From: Apodospora peruviana
Lineage: Eukaryota > Ascomycota > Sordariomycetes > Sordariales > Lasiosphaeriaceae
Direction of reading: 5' to 3'
Assembly (NCBI GenBank): GCA_033439685.1
Contig: JAUEDM010000008.1
Span: forward strand, 124,001 to 188,000
Length of the DNA stretch: 64,000 nucleotides
Both the position numbers and the translations under genes were made by a program. The notes under the pieces are model-generated. The model had not been told where the DNA came from, did not search any database, and was given only the letters and a program-made list of their open reading frames with translations. Numbering within the stretch: position 1 is the stretch's first letter; every line of letters starts with the position of its first letter. This document shows, in pieces, positions 34,251-46,904 of this stretch.

Positions 34251-36465
34251 GTGTTGGGACGTACGCCATAATGTGGCCGGCGGTTGTCTCCACAACCAGC
34301 TCAGTATTAGGCTTGGGGCTGTTAATAGACGCCTACACCGCCGCTATGGCAAGTGGAATTGGGTAGGTAGGTACAAGATGCCAAGGAAAACATGTATAAG
34401 GTGGAAGTATAAGAGAGACAGCTATCTGGGGTAAATGGATGTCAGGACACAGTTAGCTGGTTAGGGGAGAGACCACAAGAGAATTTACTTGGGAACGAAC
34501 CTGATGGATTGCAGAGAAGGAAGGATCGTCTCGGTGGTCATGTATTGAAAGAGAGTAAATGTCCACAACCAGCATCGGTACTTATTCAGCTTGCTCCCTG
34601 TATACCCTCAAGACCCAGCAGACTGAAAAGTCACCTTGTTTCCCCTTCGGAGCCGCGCGGGAGTTACGTCCGGTCAAGCAAGCAGGATCAGCCCGCTTCC
34701 GGAGTGGTTCGATTGATCTACGAAAGTACACGACGCGTGACCGGGTCTTTTTCGCGCAAGGGATACCGCGGGCCGGCCGCTGAGTTGGTTACAAGGCCGC
34801 CATAAGGGGAGTGAATGTTGAGGACGAGAAGGATTGGTCTGAGGAAGATAAGTTCTGGAATGTACCGACGCTAGTGGTGGTTAGGTAGTGACCTCGATTT
34901 CGTGACGCGTGCGGACATGGCAGAGCCAAACATGAGTAAAGTGGGTTAAGAGCAAGCTGCGTATTTGCGACTCTCAAGAACTGTGGGCATTGTATTCAGT
35001 TGCAAAGGCCGGACGAACGAATTCCATGATTGGCTTGTGAGCTTCGGGTGTGGAGGTGGCAGAGGTAAGGTAAGGTAGGTATGTGCGTTTGGATTATATG
35101 TACCGCTTGTACGGGTATGTAGAGCCGTAAGTAGATACCGGCTGGGTTGGGATGTTGCAGATATTCTCATGTACATACCTACATACACATATATCTTGGA
35201 AGTGTTCATTGTCCGTTCGCCATTGTCAGATGGCGGATGACAGCAAACTACCTAGGTATCAGGAGTCAGAACCATGAACACACCTTAACACACAAGGTAC
35301 CTAGACAGTTTGCAGCGAGGGAGACGTTGTGTTCCCCGGACTGCCTGCATGCTCAGCCCTTAGCCGCCACGACTCAGTCGTCCATACCTACCTAGTATTC
35401 ATCGCAGTCAGTAGTGTATTACATTGCGTAGATACTCTGCAGTCAGCAGGCCTCATCAACCAACCCCAAGCCTTCCCATCACCTCTCACCCAGGGCAAAG
35501 TCTAGAACTACCAAGCCCACCGATCTCCCATCCGTAATAGGCAGGTCCCTTACTGACACGCTGACACCCTGTCACTAATACTAGGTACATACCTAGGTAT
35601 CGATATGCACCAAAGCCAAGTCCAAGTCCAGTGAGACAAATCCCACGTGGCAAGGTAACATATCACCACCCTGTCCACCATCCCAGCATCCTCCCCTGAC
35701 ATTCATGTCGATGAACCATCCCACTGGCAACAGACCGGACGGTGCCGGCCGGTGCTGACACCCAATCTCACACAACACAGACAACGACCTGCCCGTTGCA
35801 GTAGTTGGTCCAGTGCACCCTCCATCAAGTTGCAGTGCATCCGATGCGTATCCTTGCCCTTGTCCCTGTAGGCTGACCGGAGCCGCATAGCCACGCTTGA
35901 CTTCCGGTCTACCAAATGTAGTGTCAGTCGAGAGATAATCGTGGTCTGGATTGGATTTCGGTTTGTGGGGAAGAGGGTCTCGGGTCGTTAGAGTGGTGTG
36001 AAGATTGCGGTGGTTGTCAACTTATGGTCCAGGAGGGTTATGGACCATCCCGTTGGCTCAGTCAGTCATCCATCATATCAAAATTGTCTTGCGGGGGCGG
36101 CGACTGGTGAGATGAGGGCCGTCTTTTAGAAAGACGGCAGTATTACAAACATTGCGGAATCCTCCAAGCTTCAAGTTCAAAATTGACCGAAATCATGCTG
36201 CCTTCACTGTGTGCCAACAAAGGTTCTAGTTTTACCATCGCAAAAGACTTCCAACAGTCTGTCACACAGATTCTGCATCATATATCAAACGAATCTCAAA
36301 CTTAAAATATTAGTCTTGGGTATCTGTGATTTCTTCATCGAAATATTAGATAGGTATCAATCATCGTAATCAATGCCTTGCCTTTGGGCCTGCATTTCCT
36401 AAATAGCAATGGCGGCACAGCTGCTGCTGAATTTACTTCCTCTCCAAATTTCATTACAAGTCTTT
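34251..36465. other. 2.2-kb intergenic with many TAGGTA/TACCTA motifs
   Basis: No gene found. TAGGTA and its complement TACCTA recur irregularly (around 34365, 35077, 35180, 35255, 35390 and 35590), a feature of many ascomycete intergenic regions. No tRNA or TIR pair seen. Confidence 0.5.
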
Positions 36466-38429
36466 TTACGTGGAAGCCACCGGAGTGGCGGTCATATCCA
36501 TCATCATCTTGCCGGTCATGAGCATACCGGCGATGCTCGCAGACGTCAACGTCGACAAGACACCCGAAAACAGCGCAGACAACGCAACGCGCGAGACGTC
36601 ACCAGCACGGCCCGGAGCGATCTGCGAAAGCACGCCGATCTGCGTGCCGAGAGATCCAATATTACCAAAGCCCTACAATGAGATTAAAGTCAGTATCCGA
36701 ATTAAAGCAAAACAGTGGGATGGAATAGACTCACGCAGCAGGCGTAGAGAGCAATGAGCTTGGCGCGGGGACTCATGGAGGTGTACCGGTCCATCTTGGT
36801 GAGGTTGCTGAAGGCGACGTATTCGTTGGTGATGACCTTCATGCCGATGAGCTCGCCCACCTGGAGCAGGTTGTCCTTGGGCACGCCGAGAAGCCACGCA
36901 ACAGGGTAGAGGATATAGCCCAGCATCATCTCAAGGGACAGCTCCGGGTCGGTGATATCGTAGTACCGGCCGAACCAGCCGAGGAGACCGTTGATCAGAG
37001 CGACGAACGCAATGATGCAGAGCAAGGTCGCGATAATCATGCCGGCGATCTTGATACCGAGCCACGCACCGTTGGCGAACGCGTGCAGCGCGTTGGCGGA
37101 CTTGTTCTCGTTGTCCTCGGGAACGACGACCTTGCCAGACGTAAGAGTCTCCTCGGTCTCGGGGAAGCGCATCTTGGACACTGCTAGGGAAGCAGGGATC
37201 GACATGATGCAGCTGGAGACAAGGGCTTGCGAGTTAAGGCCGAGCGACATATAGGCGACCAGGACGGAACCCGCAATGGTAGCGAAACCGCAGGTCATGA
37301 CCTGGTGGATCTCGGCGAGAGTCAAGTGCGGGACGAAGGGACGGATCAACATGGCCGACTCGCCCTGTCCAATAAACGGGGTGGCGGCTGCGACGACAGC
37401 CTCGGCACCAGACACGCGGAGCGTCCAGAAGAAGAAGGTGGCGAACTTGCCGATGAACCACTGCAGGAATCCGACGTGGTAGAGCAGCTGGACGAGGGCG
37501 ACGAAGAAGATGATGGGCGGGATGACGCCGGTCAAGAACCAGTGTAGGTCGAGCACGCTTGCGGCGGTCAAGAACTCGGTACCCTTGCCGGCGAAACCGA
37601 GCAGCGCGCTGGCCATGTCGGAGATGAACTTGAAGATGTCGTAGCCGGCGTCGGTGCGCAGGACAAAAACGGCGATGACGAACTGCGTCAGCATGCCGCC
37701 GATGACGGTGTGCCACGGGATCTTCTTCCAGTCGCGCGAGGTGACGGTGAGGAGTACGATCATGACGATCAGACCGAAGATGGAGACGATGCGGTTGGCG
37801 CGCGTGTTGTCGCCGGTCTCTTCGGGCACCAAACTACCAACCAAGAACACTGCCAGGGTGCCGACGGCCGCCAGAGGCTGGCGCCACTTGGACGGGATGA
37901 AGCCTGTCGCCCTAACCATGGAATTGTTCCAGAGCCAGCGGACGGGAGTCATAACGATCGAGACGGGGACGTAGAAGGTGATGAGGCGGATGCAGAGGGC
38001 GATGTACAGCAGCGTCGGGATCAGCCATCCCTTGTCGTCGGTGCGGTGCTTGACGAGAGGACCGTAGACCCACCAGGCCGTGAAGAAGGCCCAGATCATG
38101 ATGTGGAAGACGGGTCGCCAGCGGCGGTAAAATCCACGGATGTCAACGTTGGCGAGAAAGCCGCTCTTGCGCTGCTGCTCGCCGTCGCCGTCGGTCCGGC
38201 CGTGGACGGAGCCGACGCGGTACTCGCCACTCTCGGCATCAACATCGTATGGCTTGACCGTCGTCTCCTTGTCCTTCAGGTTGTTCAGGTCGGAGCCATG
38301 TTCGGAGGAGGCGATAGCGGTGTTGCTGTGGACTTCGCTCCTCTCGATCCTGTCGCTGTCGTGCGGGAATGCGCGCTTCTCGTCCGTAGACGGAGAAGAT
38401 ACGGGACTGTGCTTCTCGACGGAAGCCAT
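36466..38429 (-). CDS. concentrative nucleoside transporter (CNT/SLC28 family)
   Basis: Exons 38429-36735 and 36672-36466 joined over a 62-nt intron (GTGAGT...TTGTAG) give 633 aa. Residues 1-100 are a charged cytosolic N-terminus with Ser/Asp-rich stretches. The membrane part has the CNT plan: hydrophobic spans from about 108, the re-entrant signature GAEAVVAAATPFIGQGESAM (Q355 and E357 belong to the nucleoside/Na-site region), GFATIAGSVLVAYMSLG, and the second signature KVITNEYVAFSNL (531-543). The last exon supplies GFGNIGSLGTQIGVLSQIAP, characteristic of the family C-terminus. Known members import purine or pyrimidine nucleosides with H+ or Na+; a fungal member is expected to use protons at the plasma membrane. 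Which nucleosides it carries is not clear from sequence. Confidence 0.95.
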
Positions 38430-40977
38430 GTTGACTAAAATTCCGGTGGGGGAGTCAAAATTGACAAGTGGTGGCGTTTCAGTCGATGTCCGGTAGAGGG
38501 GCAGCTAGCACTGGTGGAACTCAAATTCTCACTCGACCTCCCATGAGCTACCTTAGTTGTGAGCTTGTGAAAAGCTTCACTTGTGGTGAGTGAACCGCGA
38601 ACCGTTGAGGTGGACTCGGAAAGGAGCTGAGCTGCGCTGCAATGAAACCGACCGACAGATGTTGGGACGACGCAAAACTTTAATATACGCTGTGACCTGG
38701 ACTGGCACGTCCCCGTCTCGCCGGGACTGGCACGCTGGGGACGGAACCAGGATGAGGGGCGAGTCGGGGTTAGTGATCGACCGAGATAAGAAGCTGGATG
38801 AAGGAACTTGCCTAGGTTCAAAGATATGGATGGACCATCCAGCCAGTGAACGCTGTATTCTTGCAATAATTTCGGGGTCCCCGCCCATGGACCTAACAAC
38901 CAGGGAAGGACGCAGCCAGTCACACGCGCTTGATAGCATCTCTTCGGTGTTACTTCCGGCGGGTCTTGGCTGAATAGTATCGTACACGTACAGGGACGAA
39001 AGGTACTGCAAAGTGCAATTTTGCGGCACGGTATGCGAATTAGGGTACACGATACGTTGGAGAAAAGGGCACAACTACTCGCCACTTTTTGCCCAGACGA
39101 GTCGTTCGCTTGGTGGGGGGTGGAATTCCTGTAAAACGGCTATCGGGCAATTGGCCAATCACAATAGGTCGCAGAGCCATTCAAGGCAAAAGAGCCGGGC
39201 CAACCCAGTGCCAACGAGCCACTCAAGCCACTAGAGACCAGGAAATGGCAGCTAGCGAGCGCGACTTGGCGATCGGCCCCTCCTCCCAAGCCACCGCCGT
39301 CAGTGCACTTTCTCTCCCGCATGGGCGTTGATAGCCATAGGATTTCCGGGTTGGAGTTTAAAATCCTGCGGTAAGCCAAGACCGAGTGTGGATGCAAAGT
39401 GATGTTACCACCTTCTCAATTGGGAAAATTTGTGTCTTATCTCGACACCGAGCTTCACTGAATGGTGGCAAACCAGACGGCCTCTAACGAGCGAATCACG
39501 GTCCGCGAGTCTGCCATTCCTTTTCCCGACGAATTCGGGTCTAAAGACAATAATATCTGCAGCCTTTTTGGCATGGGTAAGGTGGTAAACGGGTGCGCCG
39601 AGGGTGCAACAAGCAACACGGCAGGATACAGACAACTGTACAGTTCGGTTATCGGGGCATTTTCCCAATTCTTCCTTCCGTTGTCTGGTGTGTCTGTGCC
39701 TGTATAGGTTTTGCCTTTCTGTGCTTGTGAGAGGTTCTTTCCGGTGGGAAAGATTGTTGACCCGATTTCTTCCTCCGACATCCACCGGTCCGTCCGCCAC
39801 TGCCATTTTTCGACTTTTTCAGCCTGGCCAGAATCGTCTTGTCTCCCCCGCTTCACGATGATCCCTTCCACCTGCCGTTTCTAGAAAACTTCGGTACACT
39901 CAAGTTCCCTGTCGCCCAGCACTAAAGCGCTGGGCTGCCCCGGCTCCCCAGACATGCAGCTCCCACATCGAGACACGCGCTGTGGAACCTCGGAACCCAC
40001 CGACCCCGTCGAGCGTGTCCGCTAGTGCCCCACGTTATCAGATGAAAAGCCCCGCTAGAACTTCAACTCAGATCCTGGTTTACACGAGGACGTCGTGGAC
40101 GCCTCCCTCGGCACAACTTCAACAACCTTCTCGTTGTCTCACTGGACCCCACAAATTGTCTTGCCTGTCGTGTGCCAGCAAGTTCGTTTCTTCCTGACAC
40201 TGCAATCAAAATAAGCTGCAGACTTTTGATTAAAGACTGCGATAACTAGGATGCACCAAAGACCTAACTAGACGTGCAGTTTACCTGTATCTATCGACGA
40301 ACAGAAATCCACCCACCCAAGCAGTCTCAACATATCAAATGATATGTGTACATCAACGCCAACAAACGATAGTACCTAATAATAAAGAAGATCAAGGGTC
40401 TAAATCAGTGGAGTAACCCCAACGCATCCTACATACAATCGACATTGCATCCCATCTTGTCTGGGGATCGGTGTTTCATTCCGTCGTTCCCCGTTCATAT
40501 CGCTGCCCCCAAGCGAGAATCATTCCCAATCTCCCGGGTCCCGGTTTATATCAGAAACAAAAGAGACAACCCAAAAGCCAAGAAGGAAGGAAACGGAAAA
40601 TAGAACCAAACAGGAAAACGGATCCTGACGCATACAATCCTGATCACATGCCAATCGTTGATATCTGTCGGAATCGGCCGCCAACCACTACGGTACCATG
40701 ACCCCCAACCTGCCAAATGCGAGACCGGCCAACGGTTTCTCGCGTGTCGGGCCGCTTGCTCCCACGCAGCACCGTACTTCCCTTATCTTACCTAAGACCG
40801 TATCTTATCGATGCTCAAACCCACCATTCCCGATTCCGAGAGTCCCAAAGCGAGATCGCACCTGATATACTCGTGCGAATAACGTCTCGCGTTTTTGCTG
40901 ATAAGTCGCCAGCGGCTATCGACCTCATTACGCGTCCTCGTTCAAAAAAAAGCCCCGAGGGCCGTGATCGTTCAACC
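38430..40977. other. 2.5-kb intergenic, no supported gene
   Basis: Contains the promoter of the CNT gene and the 3' flank of the amidohydrolase. Several open frames of 80-216 codons overlap each other on both strands; none has family motifs or consistent splice sites. Confidence 0.5.
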
Positions 40978-42303
40978 TCAAAGATCCTTCGGCTCCTCAG
41001 CGACATCCAGGTCTCCGCCCAGCCTCGAGATCAGTTGCTGAGCATTCCCAAAGTTGACACGGTTGCGCATCTCAGGAGACGAAAAGTTGAACGTCTCGAG
41101 CTCCTCCAGGAAAGCAGGATGTGCCGGCGGCGGCGCATAAGGGAAGTCGCTCTACTTTGATATCAGCTTTTCTTTTCTCATCCCAACAACACTCAAAAAT
41201 CATTAGGTTCCGAACTCACCCCATAAACCACCCGCTCAGCAACAACCCCCATCTCCTCCAACAGACTTAAAACCTTGTGCTCCGTCGACAGCGCCAAATC
41301 GTAATAAAACCCCTTCGTTATGGCCTCAATTCCATCATCATAGCTCGTGCCGACCATATACCCAGCAACGACATTATTCACCTTTTTAAGAGGTGTCAAG
41401 AACCTACCCGCGAGATATGGCAACGTACCACCGGCATGACTCAAAATCACTTTGACATTCGGAAACTTCTTGAGCGTCCTCTGAGTGATCATGTCGACCG
41501 CTGCTCTGGTAGTCTCGTGCGGGTAATCGATAAACGGCTGCGCCATGTACTGGTTCACGGTAGCCAAATCGACCGGATGGGTCGGGTGCACGAATACCGT
41601 CGCTGCCCTTTTGTCTAATTCCTTCCAGATGGGTTCTATGAGCGGATTGCCGAGGTATGTTGCGTTGGAGCCGTAACGCGTGAACAAGGTCACCCCGTCG
41701 GCGCGGAGGACGTCGAACGCGTAAGCGATTTCCTCCAGCGCGAGGGTTGTGTTGGTAATATCTGGCAGGGAGGCGAAGAAGCCGAAACGTGAGTGGTCTT
41801 CGTCGCGCAAGTGGGCGGCGTACTCGTTGAGTTGCCGGGCGAGGGCGGCTTGTGCGTCGTGCGAGGGAAGTATGCATGCTCCCGGGGCTGTGACGGAGAG
41901 GATCGCGGACTGGATGCCCATGTGCTTCATTATCATTCGTGAGGAGGAGGGTGACCATTGGGGTGTTGGCCAGCCAGAGGGGTCGCCTACAGGTGGGTGT
42001 TAGTAAAGAAGTGCTTGTGAGATGAGATCTTGAGAGTGAGTGACTGCAAGATGAAACCATGAATACCTCCGGCTTCTTCAACAGCTGTTTGAGCAGGAAG
42101 GTTAGCGGTGAGTCTCTATCGTTCAGAGGATGAGAAAACGCACCCTTGGCATAAAAGTCTGGAACCATGTGATGATGCAGATCGATCTTGTTCATGGCCG
42201 GCTTGACGTTCCAGGTCACGCCCTTGTCGAGATACCACTGCTGAGCATACCCCCGCATATGGGCCAGTCCCGAGATGACTGGGGTGATGTATTCGCTCCT
42301 CAT
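40978..42303 (-). CDS. amidohydrolase-2 family (ACMSD/resorcylate decarboxylase-like)
   Basis: Exons 42303-42144, 42084-42067, 41986-41220 and 41151-40978 join in phase to 372 aa. Exon 2 is only 18 nt; with its neighbours it encodes the family-typical AKAVEEAGGDPSGWP, so it is real. The metal-binding HxH of this TIM-barrel family is DLHHHMVPDF (H43, H45). Other conserved stretches are VFVHPTHP (third His), VILSHAGGTLPYLAGRF and VYGSDFPYAPP (final Asp). Such enzymes use one divalent metal for non-oxidative decarboxylation of aromatic acids or related hydrolysis; the substrate cannot be told here. The 40 residues before the HxH are longer than in the shortest family members. Cytosolic; no signal peptide. 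Confidence 0.92.
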
Positions 42304-43281
42304 CTTGGCTGGTGTTTGTTATTGACTTTAGTGAATGATGATACAGAAAACTTCAAAGTTGAACGATGTGCATGAACGGGAGTTTATATCTTTCTAAGAA
42401 ACCCGGGTTTTGATGGCCGTTGGTGTTGGAGTGACGTTGATGTGTGGTCTGAGAGTGGACCCGGGATCTCTTGGCAGCAGCCGTTGACGCGCATGCTGAC
42501 CGCTGACGAAACACACCAACTGACAACTGAACAAAGCCGTTTCCTGCAAGCAATCAGGTTATTGCGCATCGGGTTGTTTCGGTCTTCGGAACCCCCGACT
42601 GCACGCGGCGTGGACTTCGGCTACGTGACAGCTGCACGCGGCCCGGCAGCATCATTGATTTCCTCCCGGGCTTGAAACGACCGTCGTCCCGATGAGGTAA
42701 GACTGTGCCTGCCCATTCATGGAACTCCACCAGAGTGTCCTTACTCGTTCAACTGCATTGCATTGACCAAATCATTTTTTTGCTTGTTTCGGAAATCTTT
42801 TCTTCATTCATATTAACGACGTTCATGAGAACACATTGCTTGCACACATCACATCCTCAAGCTAATCATTCCGACCAATCACGATCAGCTAGCTCGCTTT
42901 GGCAGAGTGCGAGATATAAATTCGCGACGCGAGCAAAATCCGAACCTTCAGATCCGGATGTTTGCTGCGTCAATCATCAATCCGGGGATAAAGTTAGCGT
43001 GCAGCGTGATATCGAGCGACGGAACTTGAGGCAGTGAGCGAGGAGAATATAGAAACGCGAAATTTCCGAGGTGAATGAGATCATCATCGGTAAGTGGTCC
43101 TTAATCATCAACGGCAATTCCGGCCAGCAGTCAGCAGAAAATGAATTTATTCAAAATAAAAAATAGTTGCTGACATCATATCTCCAGGACACTTGGGTCT
43201 GATATCGATCGGAGTTTGGTTGGGAGACCTCGAGGTGTAGTAGGAGACGCGAGAAAGGGAGCATATATCAACCATCACCAA
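42304..43281. other. intergenic between divergent genes
   Basis: About 1 kb between the amidohydrolase start and the disordered-protein start. No gene seen; the frame of the latter is open from about 43216 but has no ATG before 43282. Confidence 0.5.
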
Positions 43282-43938
43282 ATGCCTGATCGAGCAACTC
43301 AGCATGTCGATCACAACTCACTCTTCACCGGCCCTATTAGGGAGCACGTAGTCAACGCGAAAGCAGCGACCCTGATCCTGCGCGGCGTAATCAGCAGGGG
43401 ACAGCCACCACCAGATTCACCAAGCCGCAACACCAGAAGTCGAGCAGGGACGTACAGCAGCATACAGGAAAAGGATGCCAGCACCGACGATACCACCACC
43501 ACCGCTACCCCTTCTCCTCCGATGGTTCCTCCCCACAGGAGTAACTACCCCGAAAGACCCGGGCCTGGCGCAAGTAACGAGAAGCTTGTGACCCGAAGAT
43601 CGCAGATCCCGTTGCCCAGTAACGGCCACCTGAGAAGTGCCAACGGTCACGGTCGTCCTCGTGCGGCCACGATGGGCATGACAAGAGTGGTCACCGCCAC
43701 GGGGGTAGGTCTAGGCGTCAAGGGAAGGGGGCTGAACAGTGCAAGATTCAGTGCGCCCGCCGGCAGAGCCGCCTCGGCTGGGTCCGTTATTGGGGTGAGG
43801 CGGAAGAGTTCACGGTTTATGATGAACCAGTCCCAGTCGGAGCAGCAGGAACAACGGTCTGGATATGATGACGGCATTGATGAAAACGCGCCACCACCCG
43901 AGGCGCTGTATGCGAATAAAAAGGCCAAGAAGAGATGA
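43282..43938 (+). CDS. predicted disordered basic protein, 218 aa
   Basis: One exon from ATG 43282 (MPDRATQHVDHNSL) to the stop at 43938. Composition is Ser/Pro/Arg/Gly/Thr-rich with no hydrophobic core: NTRSRAGTYSS, STDDTTTTATPSPPMVPPHR, RFSAPAGRAASAGSVIGVRR. The last 40 residues are the most protein-like: an acidic stretch (YDDGIDENAPPPEALY) followed by a basic tail (ANKKAKKR) that could act as a nuclear localisation signal. I do not recognise the family. The continuous 219-codon frame and the biased but non-repetitive composition favour a real gene; a 5' exon upstream is possible. No TM or signal peptide. Confidence 0.55.
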   Translation: MPDRATQHVDHNSLFTGPIREHVVNAKAATLILRGVISRGQPPPDSPSRNTRSRAGTYSSIQEKDASTDDTTTTATPSPPMVPPHRSNYPERPGPGASNEKLVTRRSQIPLPSNGHLRSANGHGRPRAATMGMTRVVTATGVGLGVKGRGLNSARFSAPAGRAASAGSVIGVRRKSSRFMMNQSQSEQQEQRSGYDDGIDENAPPPEALYANKKAKKR

Positions 43939-44641
43939 ATACGGCGTGCATGCGGCATATGGGGGGTCTCAGAGGTTGATGGGATATTCATGAGCTTAGT
44001 ACAAGGGCAATGAAATCATGGTTTGTCCTCGTGGGGTTCAAAACGGCATGACTGGTTTTCGGTTTTTTTTTTCGGTTGCTATTCTTGAGCGGGAATCAAA
44101 AGAGCAACTATCAAAGATTTCTCTGGCCCAGCTATTGCAAAGATAAGACTGGCCATGATCCAGACCTAGCAAGGAGTAAATGGACCATAGGAAGAAGTAA
44201 AAAAAAAAAGGACTTCAATAGCGTTGATATTTGCCTTGAAATTGCATGATGATAGCAACAGGTCTATCTATTGAGTCTACTGCCTGTGTGATGCATGATA
44301 GATATATCAACGGGAACTGATGATGTGAAATTCTAATACAAGATTGCGATGAACTGTACTTATGAATAGGACCATTGAGGCAGAACACAACTTCCAGTGA
44401 TTTGCAATGGGGTGAGCCTGAACTACTTCCCTATGAGAAGGTATCGGGTTCAGGAGACTCCAAAAGGTCCTCAAGAAGAAAAAAAATCATCAACATGATC
44501 GAATTATTATAGTTCCAAGACAGCAGAGAGGAACCATCAGGAGCCAAAGCGAGAGTGCAAAGAACCGAATCGATTCAATAATGAATCCGATATCTCGTCC
44601 TGTGTCAAAAAGGCAAAAGGACAAAAAACAACAAAATGATA
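43939..44641. other. intergenic, A/T-tract rich
   Basis: 700 bp with poly-T and poly-A tracts (about 44064, 44201 and 44480) and no gene. It forms the 3' flank of the minus-strand tRNA, where T runs on the tRNA strand would end polymerase III transcription. Confidence 0.5.
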
Positions 44642-44713
44642 TAGCTGCGACTCGTTTCGATCGAGTGGCCTCCGGGTTATGAGCCCGGCGCGCTTCCGCT
44701 GCGCCACGCAGCT
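44642..44713 (-). tRNA. initiator tRNA-Met (CAT)
   Basis: 72 nt on the minus strand. The 7-bp acceptor stem AGCTGCG/CGCAGCT starts with A1:U72 and is followed by discriminator A, both initiator features. Anticodon CAT sits in GGGCTCATAACCC, with three G:C pairs at the end of the anticodon stem. The T-loop is ATCGAAAC (A at 54 instead of T), the eukaryotic initiator signature. Internal promoters match: A-box TGGCGCAGCGG, B-box GATCGAAACGA. No intron. Elongator Met tRNA is excluded by the T-loop and acceptor pair. Confidence 0.95.
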
Positions 44714-45043
44714 TGTATGCTTGCTTGCTTTGATGAATACCAGTGTAGGCAGAAAGGTATACGTGTGGAGTGTGACTCTTCCTGTTGATGTTGAGGCTGC
44801 GTGGGGGGTCCGTTCCTCATGACTCACACACCTCGAGGGCGACACATGGCAGACAAGGGTACCGTAGCCGTGGGACCTGACCATGGGGCCAATCTCACTC
44901 CACGAGGAGTCGATGACCCACTGGTTGCCCGGCAAAATGCAGAAGGTTAAATACTGTGAGAAATTAGGTATCCTGAGTGATGCGGCGAAGGCAATGGTGA
45001 CGGCAAGTGTATAACCAGGACTCATTTGCTGTATCGAATTGGA
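44714..45043. other. tRNA 5' flank and kinase gene 3' flank
   Basis: 330 bp without a further gene; a long minus-strand frame crosses it and the tRNA and is judged spurious. Confidence 0.5.
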
Positions 45044-46904
45044 TCAAAGCCAGTACCGTCCCCAGATTTCATACTCCTCTTTGGTTCCCCGGAACTTGAA
45101 CTCCACTTCAACAATATCCTGAAATCCTTCTTTGAGCTTCGGCTCCTTGAACCGCGACAAAAAGCCATTGAAGGCCAGTTTTGGAAGAGACTGTCTAAAC
45201 TCAGGGTTTAACTGGAAGAAAGCGAACCATTAACAAGAAAGCTCGCTTATCACGGAGGAGGTACACATACATTGCCGTTCAACGCTCTCACCATGTCATT
45301 GTGCTCACACAATCGCGCTGGTGTCTTGAACCAGACACATCGGATGGGGACATTGTACTTGCGCGCAAGTTCCACCCATTGCGCGCGGGTATCATGGTCT
45401 GCATTGGTGTTGTCTGCCAGAGCAATCCACATCAGTCGCATGTCTTGGATGGAGACACGGGAAAAGGACGAGCAACTTACCAATGACTACTGAGCTGCCT
45501 TCTTTCAGCAGACCTGCTGCCGCCTTGATGCACTTGTCTCTGCTGTTCGACTATTAGCGTTTGATCCCAATCCAGCACATCGCAGGGAAGGCCAAACCTC
45601 TTCAGTGTGTCCTGGTTTATCCGCCCATACCCCAGCGGCTCGAGATACTTCCAGTAAAAGGTGCTCTTGCCCGCGCCAGGCGAGCCAACGAATAATATGA
45701 CGTCCTTCTCGTTGGTCTTTTCAACAGGCGGTGGTTTCCCCAAGGCCTCTTCCTCCGCAGAAGAGAACGGGAACTTGGCTAGGTCAAAGTCCCTTGCAAA
45801 TTCCCGCGGCTTCTCTTTGAGGAAGAACTCCTCTGGCGTCTCGTATTTGATCCCGATATTGTGCGCAAGATTCCGGTCAGAGCAGCTGAAGTCCTTGCTC
45901 TTTCCATTCAGCGTGGCTATCCGACCGCCGGCATCCCCGACAAATATGGTGTTCTCGCGATCGATCTCGGAGTCTTGGAGGTCGTAGTCACCACATAGCT
46001 CTGTCCACATCCCAGCCCGAGGCTTGCGGTATACGTCGTTGGCTGTCGCGGCGTAGAGGGTTATGGGTATATCGAGGTGGCTGAGTACGACGTTGCATTT
46101 CTGCTTGAAGTCGGGAACGCGGCTCTTGAGAGACTTAGGTGCTTTGGATTTGGGGTCGGGGTGGAGGGTCAAGCCGCCTTGGTTCGTGAAGATCACGACT
46201 TGGTACCTGGCGGACTCCCAGTCAGTTTGAGCAGGCGACCAAGCGGTGTCGTCCAACTCACCCTTCCTTGTTATATAAGTCTCTCAGCCTACCCGGAACA
46301 CGATGGTGCCACCACTTCCAATCCGCCCCATCCTTAGCATGTGTATTGCCGGAGGCGCTGGTGATCAAAGTTGAGTCCTGGACCAAATATCAGCTGCATC
46401 TCCGTGGAAGGTTTATGTCGCGACAACCGTACCAAATCAAACGCTGCTATCTTCCGTCTCTTAATCGGTGGTAGAGTTTGCTCGTTTTCATCTCGATCGG
46501 GCAAATATTTCGCGACGAGAAGGGTGGCAGGAGTGTCGTCATCTGGGCTTCTCTCGGTCCACGTCGTGCGCTCTTTCGGCTTCTGGGATGTCGGAGTAAA
46601 GAAATTGGCGACAGCGGTCTCTGCAGGGAGAACATGTTAGAAGACATACTGAGTAGTAGGGATTGTGTTGTTGGTGATGGGACACACTCGAAATCACGCT
46701 CTGGGCCTTGCGCTTCAATGGCGGGGGAGAAATAGAAGGGCTTCGTCCACGGTCTGCAGGGCGTTTGCTCCCTGTGGTTGTCGCTGCTGGCGATTTTCCT
46801 GGCGTCATCTCCAGCTTAAATGTTCGGACCGAGTTGATCGATGCGTAGACGAGTCTGTTGATTGCCTTTGCTCGCGTGGTGCTGGGTAGCGACCGAGAAA
46901 ACAT
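45044..46904 (-). CDS. polynucleotide kinase / DNA 3'-phosphatase (PNKP)
   Basis: Seven exons: 46904-46688, 46620-46433, 46377-46262, 46206-45598, 45542-45481, 45413-45271, 45211-45044; total 1503 nt, 500 aa, all phases closing. The HAD phosphatase domain has DLDST (134-138, nucleophile Asp134), VVIFTNQGG (177-185) and FVGDAGGR (262-269). The kinase domain has P-loop GSPGAGKST (348-356) and VIDNTNAD, ending GRYWL. The enzyme repairs single-strand break ends in DNA, removing 3'-phosphate and phosphorylating 5'-OH. No FHA domain precedes it, as in fungal Pnk1 types. Between the first ATG (46904) and a second in-frame ATG (46808) lie 32 residues with Arg/Ser and almost no acid (MFSRSLPSTTRAK), resembling a mitochondrial presequence, so dual targeting is possible. 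The donor of intron 4 (GTTTGG) is weak but homology fits. Confidence 0.95.

Noticed and set aside
38435..39871. Several 80-216-codon frames between the CNT and amidohydrolase genes
   Set aside because: They overlap on both strands and lack splice sites or family similarity.
44537..45025. 162-codon minus-strand open frame
   Set aside because: It runs straight through the initiator tRNA-Met gene and lacks protein-like sequence.
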